A DNA stretch of 45,888 nucleotides from positions 1 through 45,888 of the forward strand of contig DASXSB010000112.1 in NCBI GenBank assembly GCA_036506275.1, written 5' to 3'. Positions 8,901 through 16,801 of the stretch are shown here, piece after piece. The position numbers and the translations under genes were made by a program. The first letter of the stretch is position 1. The number at the start of each line of letters is the position of its first letter. This stretch comes from DASXSB01 sp036506275. Its GTDB lineage: Bacteria; Methylomirabilota; Methylomirabilia; Rokubacteriales; CSP1-6. The notes under the pieces were generated by a model, which did no database searches, was not told where the DNA came from, and was given only the letters and a program-made list of their open reading frames with translations.

Positions 8901-9173
8901 TTAGGAGAGCTGCCTCCGCCGGCACAGGTAGTTGGCGATGGCACGCGGTGACGTCACGTTCGCTTCCACGAGATCCTCGTCGGGCACCCACAGCCCGAAC
9001 TCGGCCTCCACGAAGAGCAAGACCTTCAGCAACCCCATCGAATCGACGCCGGCACGCTCGAAGTCATCGTCGGGCTGGATGGGACGGCCGCGCGCCATGA
9101 CGTTGGCGTTGACGAAGGCGGTGAGAATGCCGGCGACCTCCTCGGCATCGATCCCGGGTGGCAGTAACGGCAT
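8901..9173 (-). CDS. Acyl carrier protein
   Basis: A 90-residue acyl carrier protein. The phosphopantetheine attachment site is Ser45 in GVDSMGLLK (the usual DSL is DSM here), and helix II with VEAEFGLWVPDEDL follows, as in discrete type II ACPs. It is the first gene of the minus-strand biosynthetic unit. It should carry intermediates for the ligase, the FabG-like reductase and the acyltransferase. The ATG at 9173 lacks a Shine-Dalgarno sequence; TAGTGT lies 7 bases upstream. A longer in-frame reading continues far upstream, antisense to the next gene, and is rejected. Confidence 0.9.
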   Translation of the reverse strand: MPLLPPGIDAEEVAGILTAFVNANVMARGRPIQPDDDFERAGVDSMGLLKVLLFVEAEFGLWVPDEDLVEANVTSPRAIANYLCRRRQLS

Positions 9174-9180
9174 CCGCAGT

Positions 9181-9186
9181 ACACTA
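9181..9186 (-). promoter_or_regulatory. Candidate leaderless -10 element for the ACP unit
   Basis: TAGTGT on the minus strand ends 7 bases before the ACP ATG. By itself it is a weak match to TATAAT, but it fits the TANNNT pattern found before several other first genes here. Confidence 0.35.
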
Positions 9187-9236
9187 CCGTCCCCGGTGTC
9201 GGAGGTCAACATCGGCGCCACCGGCTGCGCTCGGAG

Positions 9237-9242
9237 TAGAAT
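9237..9242 (+). promoter_or_regulatory. Candidate -10 element for the C39-like lipoprotein gene
   Basis: TAGAAT, five of six bases of the consensus, ends 12 bases before the GTG at 9255. The leader would be only about 6 bases long. A G-run follows it in place of a clear ribosome site. Confidence 0.45.
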
Positions 9243-9254
9243 TCGGGGGTCGCC

Positions 9255-10034
9255 GTGACCACCGCCCTCGCCCGTCTGCTCCTCGTCGTCGTGCTGCTCG
9301 GCGCCGGCTGCGTGTCCGCGCCACCGCTCCCCACCGTCCTCACCGTGCCCGCGCCCACCCCCGCCATCCGCTTCGGCGTGGACACGCTCGCCTTCCCCAA
9401 CGAGAGCCGGAGCAGGAACCGCGGCAAGCCCGACCTCTACGCGAACTGGTGCTTCGTGATGGCGCGCGCGATCACGCAGTTCCACCGCTTCGCCCATTTC
9501 GCGCCGGACGCGCCCCGCGTCTCCACCGAGGAGTACGTGGAGCGCGTGCGACGGATCACCACGCGCGCGCCGTGGCGATCGCCGCTGCCGCTCGCCGAAC
9601 GCATCGTCATTCCCGGCTACGCGTCGCTCTACGAGTTCTCGCGCGACGACGCCGCCGTCGTGAAGGCGGGCATGGGCGGCCGCTTCTGGACGTGGATCCA
9701 CTGGACCAACTGGCGCGTCGGCTTTCCCATGCCGCGCGCGGAGCAGGAAGGGGTCGCGCGGGAGACGCTGGCGGAGCTGCAGGGGGGGCGCCTGGTGCAG
9801 TGGCTCGTCACCAACTTCCCCACCTGGGAGATGAACCACACCGTGATCGTGTACGACTACCGCGTGGAAGACGGGAAGACGGTGGACTTCATCGTCTACG
9901 ATCCGAACGATCCGAGCGGGCCCGGGCTGGTCCGCTTCGACGTCGCGGAACGACAGTTCTGGTCGGCGCGGATCCATGACACGACGGTGGGGCCGATGCG
10001 CGCCTTTCGGATGTACTACCAGCCGCTGCTGTGA
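9255..10034 (+). CDS. Exported papain/C39-like cysteine protease, possible lipoprotein
   Basis: A 259-residue protein with a hydrophobic N-terminus ending in LLGAGC, so Cys19 could be lipidated, although the -3 residue is Gly rather than Leu. The body shows a papain-fold pattern: NWC (Cys66) at the start of a helix, then NHTVIVYDY (His195) and VYDPNDP (Asp216/Asn218). These are the usual Cys, His and Asn/Asp positions of C39-like peptidases and of BtrH-type acyltransferases. It diverges from the ACP gene across 81 bases. Whether it works with the biosynthetic locus or is independent is unknown. The GTG start is chosen because it gives the full signal sequence. Confidence 0.6.
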   Translation: MTTALARLLLVVVLLGAGCVSAPPLPTVLTVPAPTPAIRFGVDTLAFPNESRSRNRGKPDLYANWCFVMARAITQFHRFAHFAPDAPRVSTEEYVERVRRITTRAPWRSPLPLAERIVIPGYASLYEFSRDDAAVVKAGMGGRFWTWIHWTNWRVGFPMPRAEQEGVARETLAELQGGRLVQWLVTNFPTWEMNHTVIVYDYRVEDGKTVDFIVYDPNDPSGPGLVRFDVAERQFWSARIHDTTVGPMRAFRMYYQPLL

Positions 10035-10041
10035 CGCGCGA

Positions 10042-10893
10042 TCAGCTCGCGCCGTAGCGGCGCGCGGGCGGCCGTTCCCCGCGCTTGGCGGCGTCGCAGG
10101 CCTTGCCGATCCCGCGCCGCTCGTCATCGGCGCTCGCCCAGTGGCTGGCGCGCCACACCCGCGTGACCTCGCCCACCCAGCGGCGGCAATCGAAGCCGGC
10201 CCGCTCGAAGTAGTACGTTCCCAGCGTGTCGGCGTCGACCTCGTCCGCGCGATCGTTGCCGGCGCGCCCGGCGTCGAGATGGCCGAGGGAAACGTGCGCG
10301 AGCTCGTGGGCGATGAGCCGCGCCAGGAGGAGGGGCGGCTCCGGCGCGTCCATGACCTCCGCCAGCGCCGCCGCCGTCACCGCGATGGTCGCGTGCTGGC
10401 GATACCCGCACGCGAAGGCGGGGCGGCCCGGCGTGGGATTGCTCTTCACGACGACGATGGCGAGGTCGGCGCCGCGGAGATCCGTATCCGCCGCGCGCAG
10501 GAGCCGGCCGTACACTTCGCTGATGTCACGGTCCCAGGGACTCCGCACGGGGACGATGCCGCCCCCGCAGAGGTCGCGCTTGAAGCCGGCGATGGGCGTG
10601 AGGGTGACTTCCGCTTCCCGCGCCGTCGCGCGGCGCTGCACGCGGGCCTGGCGCACCGCTGCCTGCCGCATGCACTGCTCCCATCGCGTGGCCTCGCCCA
10701 TCGCGACCGCGCGCGCCCACACCTTGCCGTCGGGATCGATGCGCTCGAGCTCGACGCCGGCGAAGTTATCGCAGTCCTTCCAGCGCGCCGCCGCCAGTTC
10801 CTGGGCGGGGGTGCGCGCGGCCACCGCGCATCCGGCGGCCACGACGGCGGTGGCGAGGACCGCGAGCGCCGTCGTACGCATGCAGGTGGGCAT
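10042..10893 (-). CDS. M48-like zinc metalloprotease lipoprotein
   Basis: A 283-residue protein with a signal sequence and lipobox (VVAAGC, Cys22). The zinc-binding helix HELAH is at residues 196-200 and the third ligand motif EVDAD at 218-222, the ExxxD arrangement of M48 peptidases. In this family such proteins act in the periplasm or on the outer membrane in protein quality control. The start is taken at 10893 because TATTCT lies 6 bases upstream, in the pattern for leaderless genes here; an ATG at 10881 would still give a signal peptide. It is convergent with the C39-like gene, 7 bases apart. The central region is Arg-rich and not recognisable. Confidence 0.75.
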   Translation of the reverse strand: MPTCMRTTALAVLATAVVAAGCAVAARTPAQELAAARWKDCDNFAGVELERIDPDGKVWARAVAMGEATRWEQCMRQAAVRQARVQRRATAREAEVTLTPIAGFKRDLCGGGIVPVRSPWDRDISEVYGRLLRAADTDLRGADLAIVVVKSNPTPGRPAFACGYRQHATIAVTAAALAEVMDAPEPPLLLARLIAHELAHVSLGHLDAGRAGNDRADEVDADTLGTYYFERAGFDCRRWVGEVTRVWRASHWASADDERRGIGKACDAAKRGERPPARRYGAS

Positions 10894-10899
10894 GTTTCG

Positions 10900-10905
10900 A
10901 GAATA
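10900..10905 (-). promoter_or_regulatory. Candidate leaderless -10 element for the M48-like gene
   Basis: TATTCT on the minus strand ends 6 bases before the ATG at 10893. No ribosome site is present in that gap. Confidence 0.4.
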
Positions 10906-11041
10906 CTCGCCCGGGCTCCGGTTACGAACTCTCGCGGGAGGGCGGGGTCGGCGCCCGTGTCAGGACGCGGATGGCACTGGCCAATCATTGACCAGGGTCC
11001 GGGCCCGCTGCCTCCTACCCCCGCCTATCACAAGGATTTTG

Positions 11042-11587
11042 GTGTTCGGCATCTCCGTTGCAGATAATGCCCGTGTGGAACCTCAACAGCTGAGCGAGGA
11101 GCTCCTCGACAAGCTCCTGCGGGAAGCACGCGACCTCACGCGCGCCCGCGCGGGAACGATCTACCTGCGCCACGGCAACGAGCTGAGGTTCGCCATCGCC
11201 CAGAACGACGATCTCGCCACGCGCTTCGGCGAGGCCCGCGGAGCTCAGCTCATCACGCGATCGCCGCTGGAGTCGAGCGAGCGCAGCATCGCGAGCTACG
11301 TGGCGCTCACGCGCGCGACCGTCAACATCGAGGACGCGTACCGGATTCCCGCCTTCAAGCCGTACTCGTTCAATCGACGGTTCGATATCCAGACCGGGTT
11401 CCGCACGAAGTCGATGCTGGTGATGCCGCTCCGCTTCCTGCCGGAGGCAGCCTACGGCGTGGTGCAGCTCATCAACGCCACCAACGATCGGGGGGAGGTC
11501 ATCCCGTTCGACCCGCGCTTCGAGGCGATGGTCGAGGACCTCTTCCGGCGCCCCTTCGAGAAGCGCGTCCCCAGCAGCGTCGCCTGA
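11042..11587 (+). CDS. GAF-domain protein
   Basis: A 181-residue protein made almost entirely of one GAF domain: an N-terminal helix with LTRARAGTIYL, the central block with RSIASYVALTRATVNIEDAY, and the C-terminal TKSMLVMPL and YGVVQLIN strands typical of GAF sensors. No output domain is attached, so it may bind a small ligand or act in trans with a kinase or cyclase. The start GTG at 11042 is supported by AAGGA at 11032-11036 with a 5-base spacer; a second GTG at 11075 is possible but has no ribosome site. It converges with the transporter gene at 11592, 4 bases away. Confidence 0.75.
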   Translation: MFGISVADNARVEPQQLSEELLDKLLREARDLTRARAGTIYLRHGNELRFAIAQNDDLATRFGEARGAQLITRSPLESSERSIASYVALTRATVNIEDAYRIPAFKPYSFNRRFDIQTGFRTKSMLVMPLRFLPEAAYGVVQLINATNDRGEVIPFDPRFEAMVEDLFRRPFEKRVPSSVA

Positions 11588-11591
11588 GCCA

Positions 11592-12542
11592 CTAGCGCCC
11601 CTTCAGGCGCGGATCGAGCAAGTCTCTCAGCCCGTCCCCGAGCATGTTGAAGCCGAAGACTGCCAGCGAGAGCGCGGCCGCGGGCCAGATGGCGAGCCAC
11701 GGCGCCTGATACATGTGATCGAGACCGGCCAGCGAGAGCATGCCGCCCCACGTCGGATGCGGCGGCGGAACGCCGAGGCCGAGAAACGAAAGACTGGCCT
11801 CGGTCAGGATGACCGTGGAGAGGCCGGTGGTGGCGACCACGATGATGGTGGGGAGGACGTTGGGAAGGATGTGGGCTCCCGTGATGCGCAGGTGGCCCGC
11901 CCCCGCCGCCCGCGCGCTCTCGATGAAGGTGTGCTCCTTCAGGGAGAGGGCGACGCCGCGGATGATCCGTGAGTTCTGGATGCCGAAGGCGATGCCGAGG
12001 ACGGCGGTGATGTTCCACACGCTCGGTCCCACCAGCGACATGATCGACATCAGGAGCAGGAGGGGCGGGAAGGCCATCCAGGCGTCGACCGCCCGCTGCA
12101 CGAGGAGATCCACGCGCCCCCCGAAGTAGGCGGAGAGGATGCCGAGGACGGTGGCGATGATACTCCCGAGGGCGACGGCGCCGAATCCGACGTAGAGCGA
12201 GACACGGGCGCCGTGGATGAGGCGCGTGAGGAGATCGCGCCCGAGCTGATCGGTGCCGAGCCAGTGGGCGCGGTCAGCGGCAACGAAACGGTCGCGCAAG
12301 TTGGTCTCCGCGTAGCCGTAGGGGCTGACGACGTCGGCGAGGACCGCGGCCGCCAGCATCACCACCACGATGAGGCCTCCGAGCGTCCCCAGCGGCTTGC
12401 GCCGCAGGAGCTGCACCCAGACGTCGACGTACCACGAGCGGGTGCGCGGAGCCGCGGCCGTCCGCGCCGCCGGATCCGCGACGGGGACGAGGATCCCGGC
12501 GTCGCGCTCAGCGGTACCGGATGCGCGGATCCAGGAACGCAT
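11592..12542 (-). CDS. Peptide-type ABC permease, DppC/OppC-like (system 1)
   Basis: A 316-residue inner-membrane permease of the DppC/OppC family. It has the N-terminal TM segment near residue 60, the GTDQLGRDLLTRLIHGARVSL block conserved in this family, and the EAA loop ESARAAGAGHLRITGAHILPN that contacts the ATPase. It pairs with the DppB-like gene upstream and the receptor at 13466. The ATG used overlaps the end of the dppB-like gene by 35 bases and arises from the codons of the conserved C-terminal Tyr-Ala; a later start cannot be excluded. No ATPase gene for the system lies in the window. Confidence 0.92.
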   Translation of the reverse strand: MRSWIRASGTAERDAGILVPVADPAARTAAAPRTRSWYVDVWVQLLRRKPLGTLGGLIVVVMLAAAVLADVVSPYGYAETNLRDRFVAADRAHWLGTDQLGRDLLTRLIHGARVSLYVGFGAVALGSIIATVLGILSAYFGGRVDLLVQRAVDAWMAFPPLLLLMSIMSLVGPSVWNITAVLGIAFGIQNSRIIRGVALSLKEHTFIESARAAGAGHLRITGAHILPNVLPTIIVVATTGLSTVILTEASLSFLGLGVPPPHPTWGGMLSLAGLDHMYQAPWLAIWPAAALSLAVFGFNMLGDGLRDLLDPRLKGR

Positions 12543-13455
12543 AGGAGAGGTCGATCGCGAGATTCAGCCCCACCACGAGGGCGGCCACGATCAGGTTCAC
12601 GGACTGCACCACGGGGTAGTCGAGCTTGGTGAGGGCGTCGAAGAAGAACAGACCCACGCCGGGCAGGCGAAAGATCGCCTCGATGATCACGGAGCCGCCG
12701 ATATAGAGCGGCATCTGGAGTCCGACGAGGGTGATGACCGGGATGAGCGCGTTCTTGAGGGCGTGACGGAGCACGATCGTCCTCTCCGACAGTCCCTTCG
12801 ACCACGCGGTGCGGATGTAGTCCTGGCGGAGCACGTCGAGGAGGGCGGAGCGCATGATGCGCATGATGGGGCCGGCGCGGGTGACGCCGAACACGAGCGC
12901 GGGCACCAGCATGATCTTGAGGTTCTCGAGGGGATCGCGGGTGAGGCTCACGTAGGTCCACACCGGCGTCCACTTGAAATAGATGGACGGCAGCACGACC
13001 ACGAGCACGGCGAGACCGAAGTACGGCACGGAGAGGGCGAGGATGGCGAGGATGCGGCCGATGTAGTCGGCGGGCGTGTCCTGGCGGGTCGCGGACACGA
13101 TGCCGACGACGACGCCGATGACGACGGAGACGAGGATCGTGAGCGCGGCCAGCTCGAGGGTGACGGGGAAGCGCCGCAGGAACTCCTCGAGGATGGGCTG
13201 GCGCGTCCAGTACGACCGTCCGAAATCGCCGCGGAGCACGATGCCGCCGATCCAGTCGAGGTACTGCACGTGGACGGGACGGTCGAGCCCGAGGTCGCGC
13301 CGGAGCGCGTCGAGGGTGGGGGCGTAGCCGTGACCTTCCACCATGCGGGTGGCGACGTCGCCCGGCATCAGCCGCATCATGGCGAAGACGATCACGCTCA
13401 CGAGGAAGAGGGTGGGGAGGGCGAGCGCGATGCGGCGGACGATGTAGCGCTTCAC
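12508..13455 (-). CDS. Peptide-type ABC permease, DppB/OppB-like (system 1)
   Basis: A 315-residue permease. The N-terminus MKRYIVRRIALALPTLFLVSVIVF, six predicted TM segments, the LGLDRPVHVQYLDWIGGIVLRGDFGRSY block and the EAA loop near RTAWSKGLSERTIVLRHALKNALIP are all typical of DppB. It forms the channel with the DppC-like protein and imports the ligand brought by the receptor encoded 10 bases upstream. Substrates of such systems range from dipeptides to nickel and glutathione; nothing here fixes the choice. Confidence 0.93.
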   Translation of the reverse strand: MKRYIVRRIALALPTLFLVSVIVFAMMRLMPGDVATRMVEGHGYAPTLDALRRDLGLDRPVHVQYLDWIGGIVLRGDFGRSYWTRQPILEEFLRRFPVTLELAALTILVSVVIGVVVGIVSATRQDTPADYIGRILAILALSVPYFGLAVLVVVLPSIYFKWTPVWTYVSLTRDPLENLKIMLVPALVFGVTRAGPIMRIMRSALLDVLRQDYIRTAWSKGLSERTIVLRHALKNALIPVITLVGLQMPLYIGGSVIIEAIFRLPGVGLFFFDALTKLDYPVVQSVNLIVAALVVGLNLAIDLSYAFLDPRIRYR

Positions 13456-13465
13456 GCGGGGGCGG

Positions 13466-15073
13466 CTACCTGTCGAGCCAGGTGTAGGCGAGGCGCATCC
13501 CGAGCCCGTAGCCGTCGTGGTGCTCGAAGCCCTTCACGTAGGGCGGATGCGCCACGTACTGCGGCCACTGCGGAACGTAGATGTAGTACGCCTTGTCGGC
13601 GAGGTAGCGCTGGATGTCGTCGACGATCTGCTTGCGCTTTTTCGCATCCATCTCCCGCCGCTGGGCGAGCAGCATCTTGTGCAGCTCGGCATCGGCGACG
13701 TGGCTCAGGTTCGTCGGCAGCTCGGGCGCGTAACGGCCATAGAGGAAGTCGTCGACCTCCGTGAACGGCGTGGACGGTCCCATCGCCATCTTCTCGTACT
13801 TGCCGACGTTGGTGGTCGAGATGTACTTGCCGTACTCCTCGGGCTTCAGCTCCACCGTGATGCCGATCTTCCCGAGGTTGTCGGCGGCCAGCTCGTAGTA
13901 GCTGCGCCAGGGCGGCACGTAGCCGGGCCAGTGGAACATCGGGGTCGTGAAGCCCTTGCTCATCCCCGCTTCCGCGAGCAGGCGTTTCGCTTCGGTGGGA
14001 TCGTAGCCGACGAGCGCCTTCGCCTTCGCCGGTTCGAGTGCCGCTGTGTCGAGCTTCCACTCCTTGAGCGCGCAGGGGACGGGGCCGGTGTCCACGCAGC
14101 CTTCTCCGAACAAGAGCGCCTCGTTCCACGCCTTGCGGTCGATGGCGAGCGACATCGCGCGCCGCACGCGCACGTCGTTGAAGGGGGGCTGGTCCGTGCG
14201 CATGTAGATGAAACCCTGGCCGATGACGCGGTACGGCTTCACGACCATCTCCGGATTGGTCTGCTTGAGCGACCGCGCCTCTTCCGGGCTGATCCAGCCC
14301 CAGATGTGCGGCAGCTCCGCCTTGCCCGCGCGCAGCACGGAGAGCCGGGCGGCGGCGTCGGGCGTGATGTCGATGACCACGCCGTCGAGGTAGGGCAGGC
14401 CCTTCATGAAGTAATCGGGATTGCGGTCGAAGACCACGCGCACGCCCTTCTCGTACGACTTGAGGACGAAGGGGCCGGTGCCGATGAGGGCGTCGGCGTG
14501 GTTGAAGTCCTTGAACTTCTCCTCCGCCTCGCGGGGGAGGATCACGCAGAACGACGGGTTGGCGAGGTGGTTGAGGAACGGCGCGTAGGGCTCCTTGAGG
14601 GTGATGCGCACGGTGTGGCGATCCACCGCCTCGATGCCGACCACCGGCTCGAGGCGCGTGCTGAATCCCGACTTCGCCACGAAGCGCTCCAGCGAGTACT
14701 TGACGTCCTCCGCCACCACCTCCCGCCCGTTGACGGGCGGCTTGTTGTGGAAGCGCACGCCCTTGCGGAGGGTGAACGTGTACGTCTTGCCGTCCCGCGA
14801 GACCGTCCACTTCTCGGCGAGGTCGGGCACGATCGAGAAGTCGGTGGGACTTTTCTGCTCCGGTCCGTTGGGGAAGCGAACGAGCTGACTGTAGACGAGG
14901 CTCACGTAGGAATGCGTGAGGAAGCTGATGGAGAGATGCGGATCGAGGCTGGGGGCCTCGCGTTCCGCCACCCGTAGGACGCCGCCGCGCTTGGGCGATT
15001 GTGCGAGGGCGGGGCCCGCCCCCGCGAGCACGGTCACGGTCAGGAGGAGCACCCAAATCGTTCGTCGTCGCAT
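13466..15073 (-). CDS. Peptide-type ABC solute-binding protein (system 1)
   Basis: A 535-residue periplasmic receptor of family 5 (SBP_bac_5). A Sec signal peptide ends near ALA-Q24, followed by KRGGVLRVAEREAPSLDPHLS, the canonical mature start. Internal family blocks include LAEKWTVSRDGKTYTFTLRKGVRFHNK and VRRAMSLAIDR. The ATG at 15073 is preceded by GGAGG with a 7-base spacer, so longer in-frame readings upstream are rejected. It is the first gene of the system 1 unit and is served by a well-formed promoter at 15120-15147. Confidence 0.95.
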   Translation of the reverse strand: MRRRTIWVLLLTVTVLAGAGPALAQSPKRGGVLRVAEREAPSLDPHLSISFLTHSYVSLVYSQLVRFPNGPEQKSPTDFSIVPDLAEKWTVSRDGKTYTFTLRKGVRFHNKPPVNGREVVAEDVKYSLERFVAKSGFSTRLEPVVGIEAVDRHTVRITLKEPYAPFLNHLANPSFCVILPREAEEKFKDFNHADALIGTGPFVLKSYEKGVRVVFDRNPDYFMKGLPYLDGVVIDITPDAAARLSVLRAGKAELPHIWGWISPEEARSLKQTNPEMVVKPYRVIGQGFIYMRTDQPPFNDVRVRRAMSLAIDRKAWNEALLFGEGCVDTGPVPCALKEWKLDTAALEPAKAKALVGYDPTEAKRLLAEAGMSKGFTTPMFHWPGYVPPWRSYYELAADNLGKIGITVELKPEEYGKYISTTNVGKYEKMAMGPSTPFTEVDDFLYGRYAPELPTNLSHVADAELHKMLLAQRREMDAKKRKQIVDDIQRYLADKAYYIYVPQWPQYVAHPPYVKGFEHHDGYGLGMRLAYTWLDR

Positions 15074-15119
15074 GATCAGACCTCCCCGAAGAAGCCACCG
15101 CGGGCGGAAAATGCGGCTC

Positions 15120-15147
15120 ATTATGCCGGGGCGCGTGGTCTTGTCAA
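15120..15147 (-). promoter_or_regulatory. Sigma-70-type promoter of transporter system 1
   Basis: On the minus strand, a perfect TTGACA (-35, 15147-15142) is followed after 16 bases by CATAAT (-10, 15125-15120, five of six). The predicted leader to the ATG at 15073 is about 40 bases and contains GGAGG. Confidence 0.7.
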
Positions 15148-15169
15148 TTGGCGCGCGCCGGACCACAAT
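15141..15169 (+). promoter_or_regulatory. Sigma-70-type promoter of transporter system 2
   Basis: TTGTCA (-35, 15141-15146, five of six) is followed after exactly 17 bases by CACAAT (-10, 15164-15169, four of six). The predicted leader is about 32 bases and contains GGAGG at 15197-15201. Its -35 element lies on top of the -35 element of the opposite promoter, shifted by one base. Confidence 0.6.
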
Positions 15170-15207
15170 AGCGGGACTTTTCCGTCGTTTCCGAACGGAG
15201 GACACCC

Positions 15208-16752
15208 ATGAGCGGTCTGACTCGACGCGATCTTCTCAAGGGCACCATCGCCCTTGGCGGCGGTACCGCCGTCCTTCACGTGGGCGCGGGAGCGGCGCGC
15301 GGGCAGACCACCCAGAAGCGCGAGCTCGCCTTCGCCCAGGGCGGCGACATCTCGAAGTTCGATCCGCACTTCAGCACCTCGTCGAACGACATTCGCGTCT
15401 CCTTCAATCTCTTCGACAACCTCGTCTCGCGCTACCCGGACGGCAAGCTCCATCCCGGACTCGCCACCGAGTGGAAGGTCACCGCGCCCACCACCTACAC
15501 CTTCAAGCTGCGGCAGGGCGTGCGCTGGCACAACGGTGATCCGTTCACGTCCGCCGACGCGAAATACAGCATCGAGCGCACCTACGACCCCGCCGCCAAG
15601 ACGATGGTGGCCACCGTGTTCGGGACGATCGACCGCATCGAGGCGCCGGATGCGAGCACGCTCGTCATCCACACCAAGAAGCCGGACCCGCTCCTGGCCG
15701 CGCGGCTCGCCTTCTACGGCGGCCAGATCGTCCCCAAGAAGTACCTGGAAGCGGTGGGACCCGACACCTTCAACACGAAGCCCGTCGGCACCGGTCCCGT
15801 GCGCTTCGGGTCGTGGACGAAGGACGATCGCGCCGTGCTGGAGGCGAATCCCGATTACTGGGGCGGCAAGATCGATGTCGACCGCGTGATCGTGCGCTCG
15901 ATTCCGGAGACGGCGCCGCGCATCGCCGCCTTACAGAAGGGCGAGGTCGACATCATCACGCAGCTTCCCCCCGATCACTACGAGCGCGTCAACACGGGGG
16001 CGACGCAGGTGCGGGGCGCCCTCTACGCGGGGCTCTACGTGCTGGCCGTCAACAGCAAGCGGCCGCCGCTCGACAACCCGCTCGTGAAGCAGGCGCTGTC
16101 GCTCGCCATCGACCGCGACCTCATCGTGAAGGAGCTGTGGCGTGGGCGCGGTATCGTTCCCAGCGGGCCCATCGCCAAAGGCGACAATCACTACGACGCC
16201 TCCCAGGCGCCGCTCGCCTACAACGCGCGGGAAGCGCGCGAGCGTCTGAAGAAGGCCGGGTACAAGAACGAGGAGATCATCATCGAGACCACCGCCGGCT
16301 ACCTCGCCAACGACAAGCCGATGGCGGAGGCGGTGGTGGCGATGTGGCGCGACATCGGCGTCAACGCGAAGGCGGAGGTCCTCGAGTACTCCGTGCGCGC
16401 GCAGAAGAACCGCGAGAAGAGCTTCAAGGGACTGTTCTGGTCCGATCCCACCTCGACCCTCGGCGATCCGGACGGCATGATGTGGCGGCTCCTCGGGCCC
16501 GGCGGGCCTCAGGACTACTGGCGCCAGCCGCGCTTCGACGAGCTGGGAGCGGCGGCACGGTCGTCGGTGGACGAGAAGTTCCGCGGCGACGCCTACCGCG
16601 AGATGACCCAGATCTTCCTCGAGAACTTCCCGTGGGTGCCCGTGATCCAGCCGTACGAGGACTACGGCGTGCAGCGCTACGTGGAGTGGACCCCCAACCC
16701 CAATCAGGCCTTCGAGGTGCGGCGCTTCAACTTGCGAATGCGCCGCGCCTAG
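15208..16752 (+). CDS. Peptide-type ABC solute-binding protein, Tat-like signal (system 2)
   Basis: A 514-residue SBP_bac_5 receptor. The N-terminus carries TRRDLLKG at residues 5-12, a twin-arginine signal, unlike the Sec signal of the system 1 receptor. Typical blocks follow: LATEWKVTAPTTYTFKLRQG, VRWHNGDPFTSADAKYSIER and LSLAIDRDLIVKELWRG. GGAGG at 15197-15201 with a 6-base spacer supports the ATG. It heads the unit receptor, DppB-like, DppC-like. A 50-base gap with a very stable stem-loop separates it from the permease gene, which would favour high receptor expression. Confidence 0.95.
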   Translation: MSGLTRRDLLKGTIALGGGTAVLHVGAGAARGQTTQKRELAFAQGGDISKFDPHFSTSSNDIRVSFNLFDNLVSRYPDGKLHPGLATEWKVTAPTTYTFKLRQGVRWHNGDPFTSADAKYSIERTYDPAAKTMVATVFGTIDRIEAPDASTLVIHTKKPDPLLAARLAFYGGQIVPKKYLEAVGPDTFNTKPVGTGPVRFGSWTKDDRAVLEANPDYWGGKIDVDRVIVRSIPETAPRIAALQKGEVDIITQLPPDHYERVNTGATQVRGALYAGLYVLAVNSKRPPLDNPLVKQALSLAIDRDLIVKELWRGRGIVPSGPIAKGDNHYDASQAPLAYNAREARERLKKAGYKNEEIIIETTAGYLANDKPMAEAVVAMWRDIGVNAKAEVLEYSVRAQKNREKSFKGLFWSDPTSTLGDPDGMMWRLLGPGGPQDYWRQPRFDELGAAARSSVDEKFRGDAYREMTQIFLENFPWVPVIQPYEDYGVQRYVEWTPNPNQAFEVRRFNLRMRRA

Positions 16753-16762
16753 ACCGGGACAC

Positions 16763-16793
16763 CGCGGCCGGGGCCCGCCGGGCTCCGGCCGCG
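16763..16793 (+). other. Strong intercistronic stem-loop after receptor gene
   Basis: Two 14-base arms (16763-16776 and 16780-16793) pair completely, with one G-U pair and a 3-base loop. No T-run follows, so it is not a standard intrinsic terminator. The permease ATG begins 9 bases after the stem, in a spot without a Shine-Dalgarno sequence. A role in protecting the receptor mRNA or damping permease translation is inferred. Confidence 0.6.
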
Positions 16794-16801
16794 ACCGCGG
16801 C

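Noticed and set aside
9174..10127. Minus-strand extension of the ACP frame upstream of 9173
   Set aside because: It is antisense to the C39-like gene, and the ACP is complete at 90 residues.
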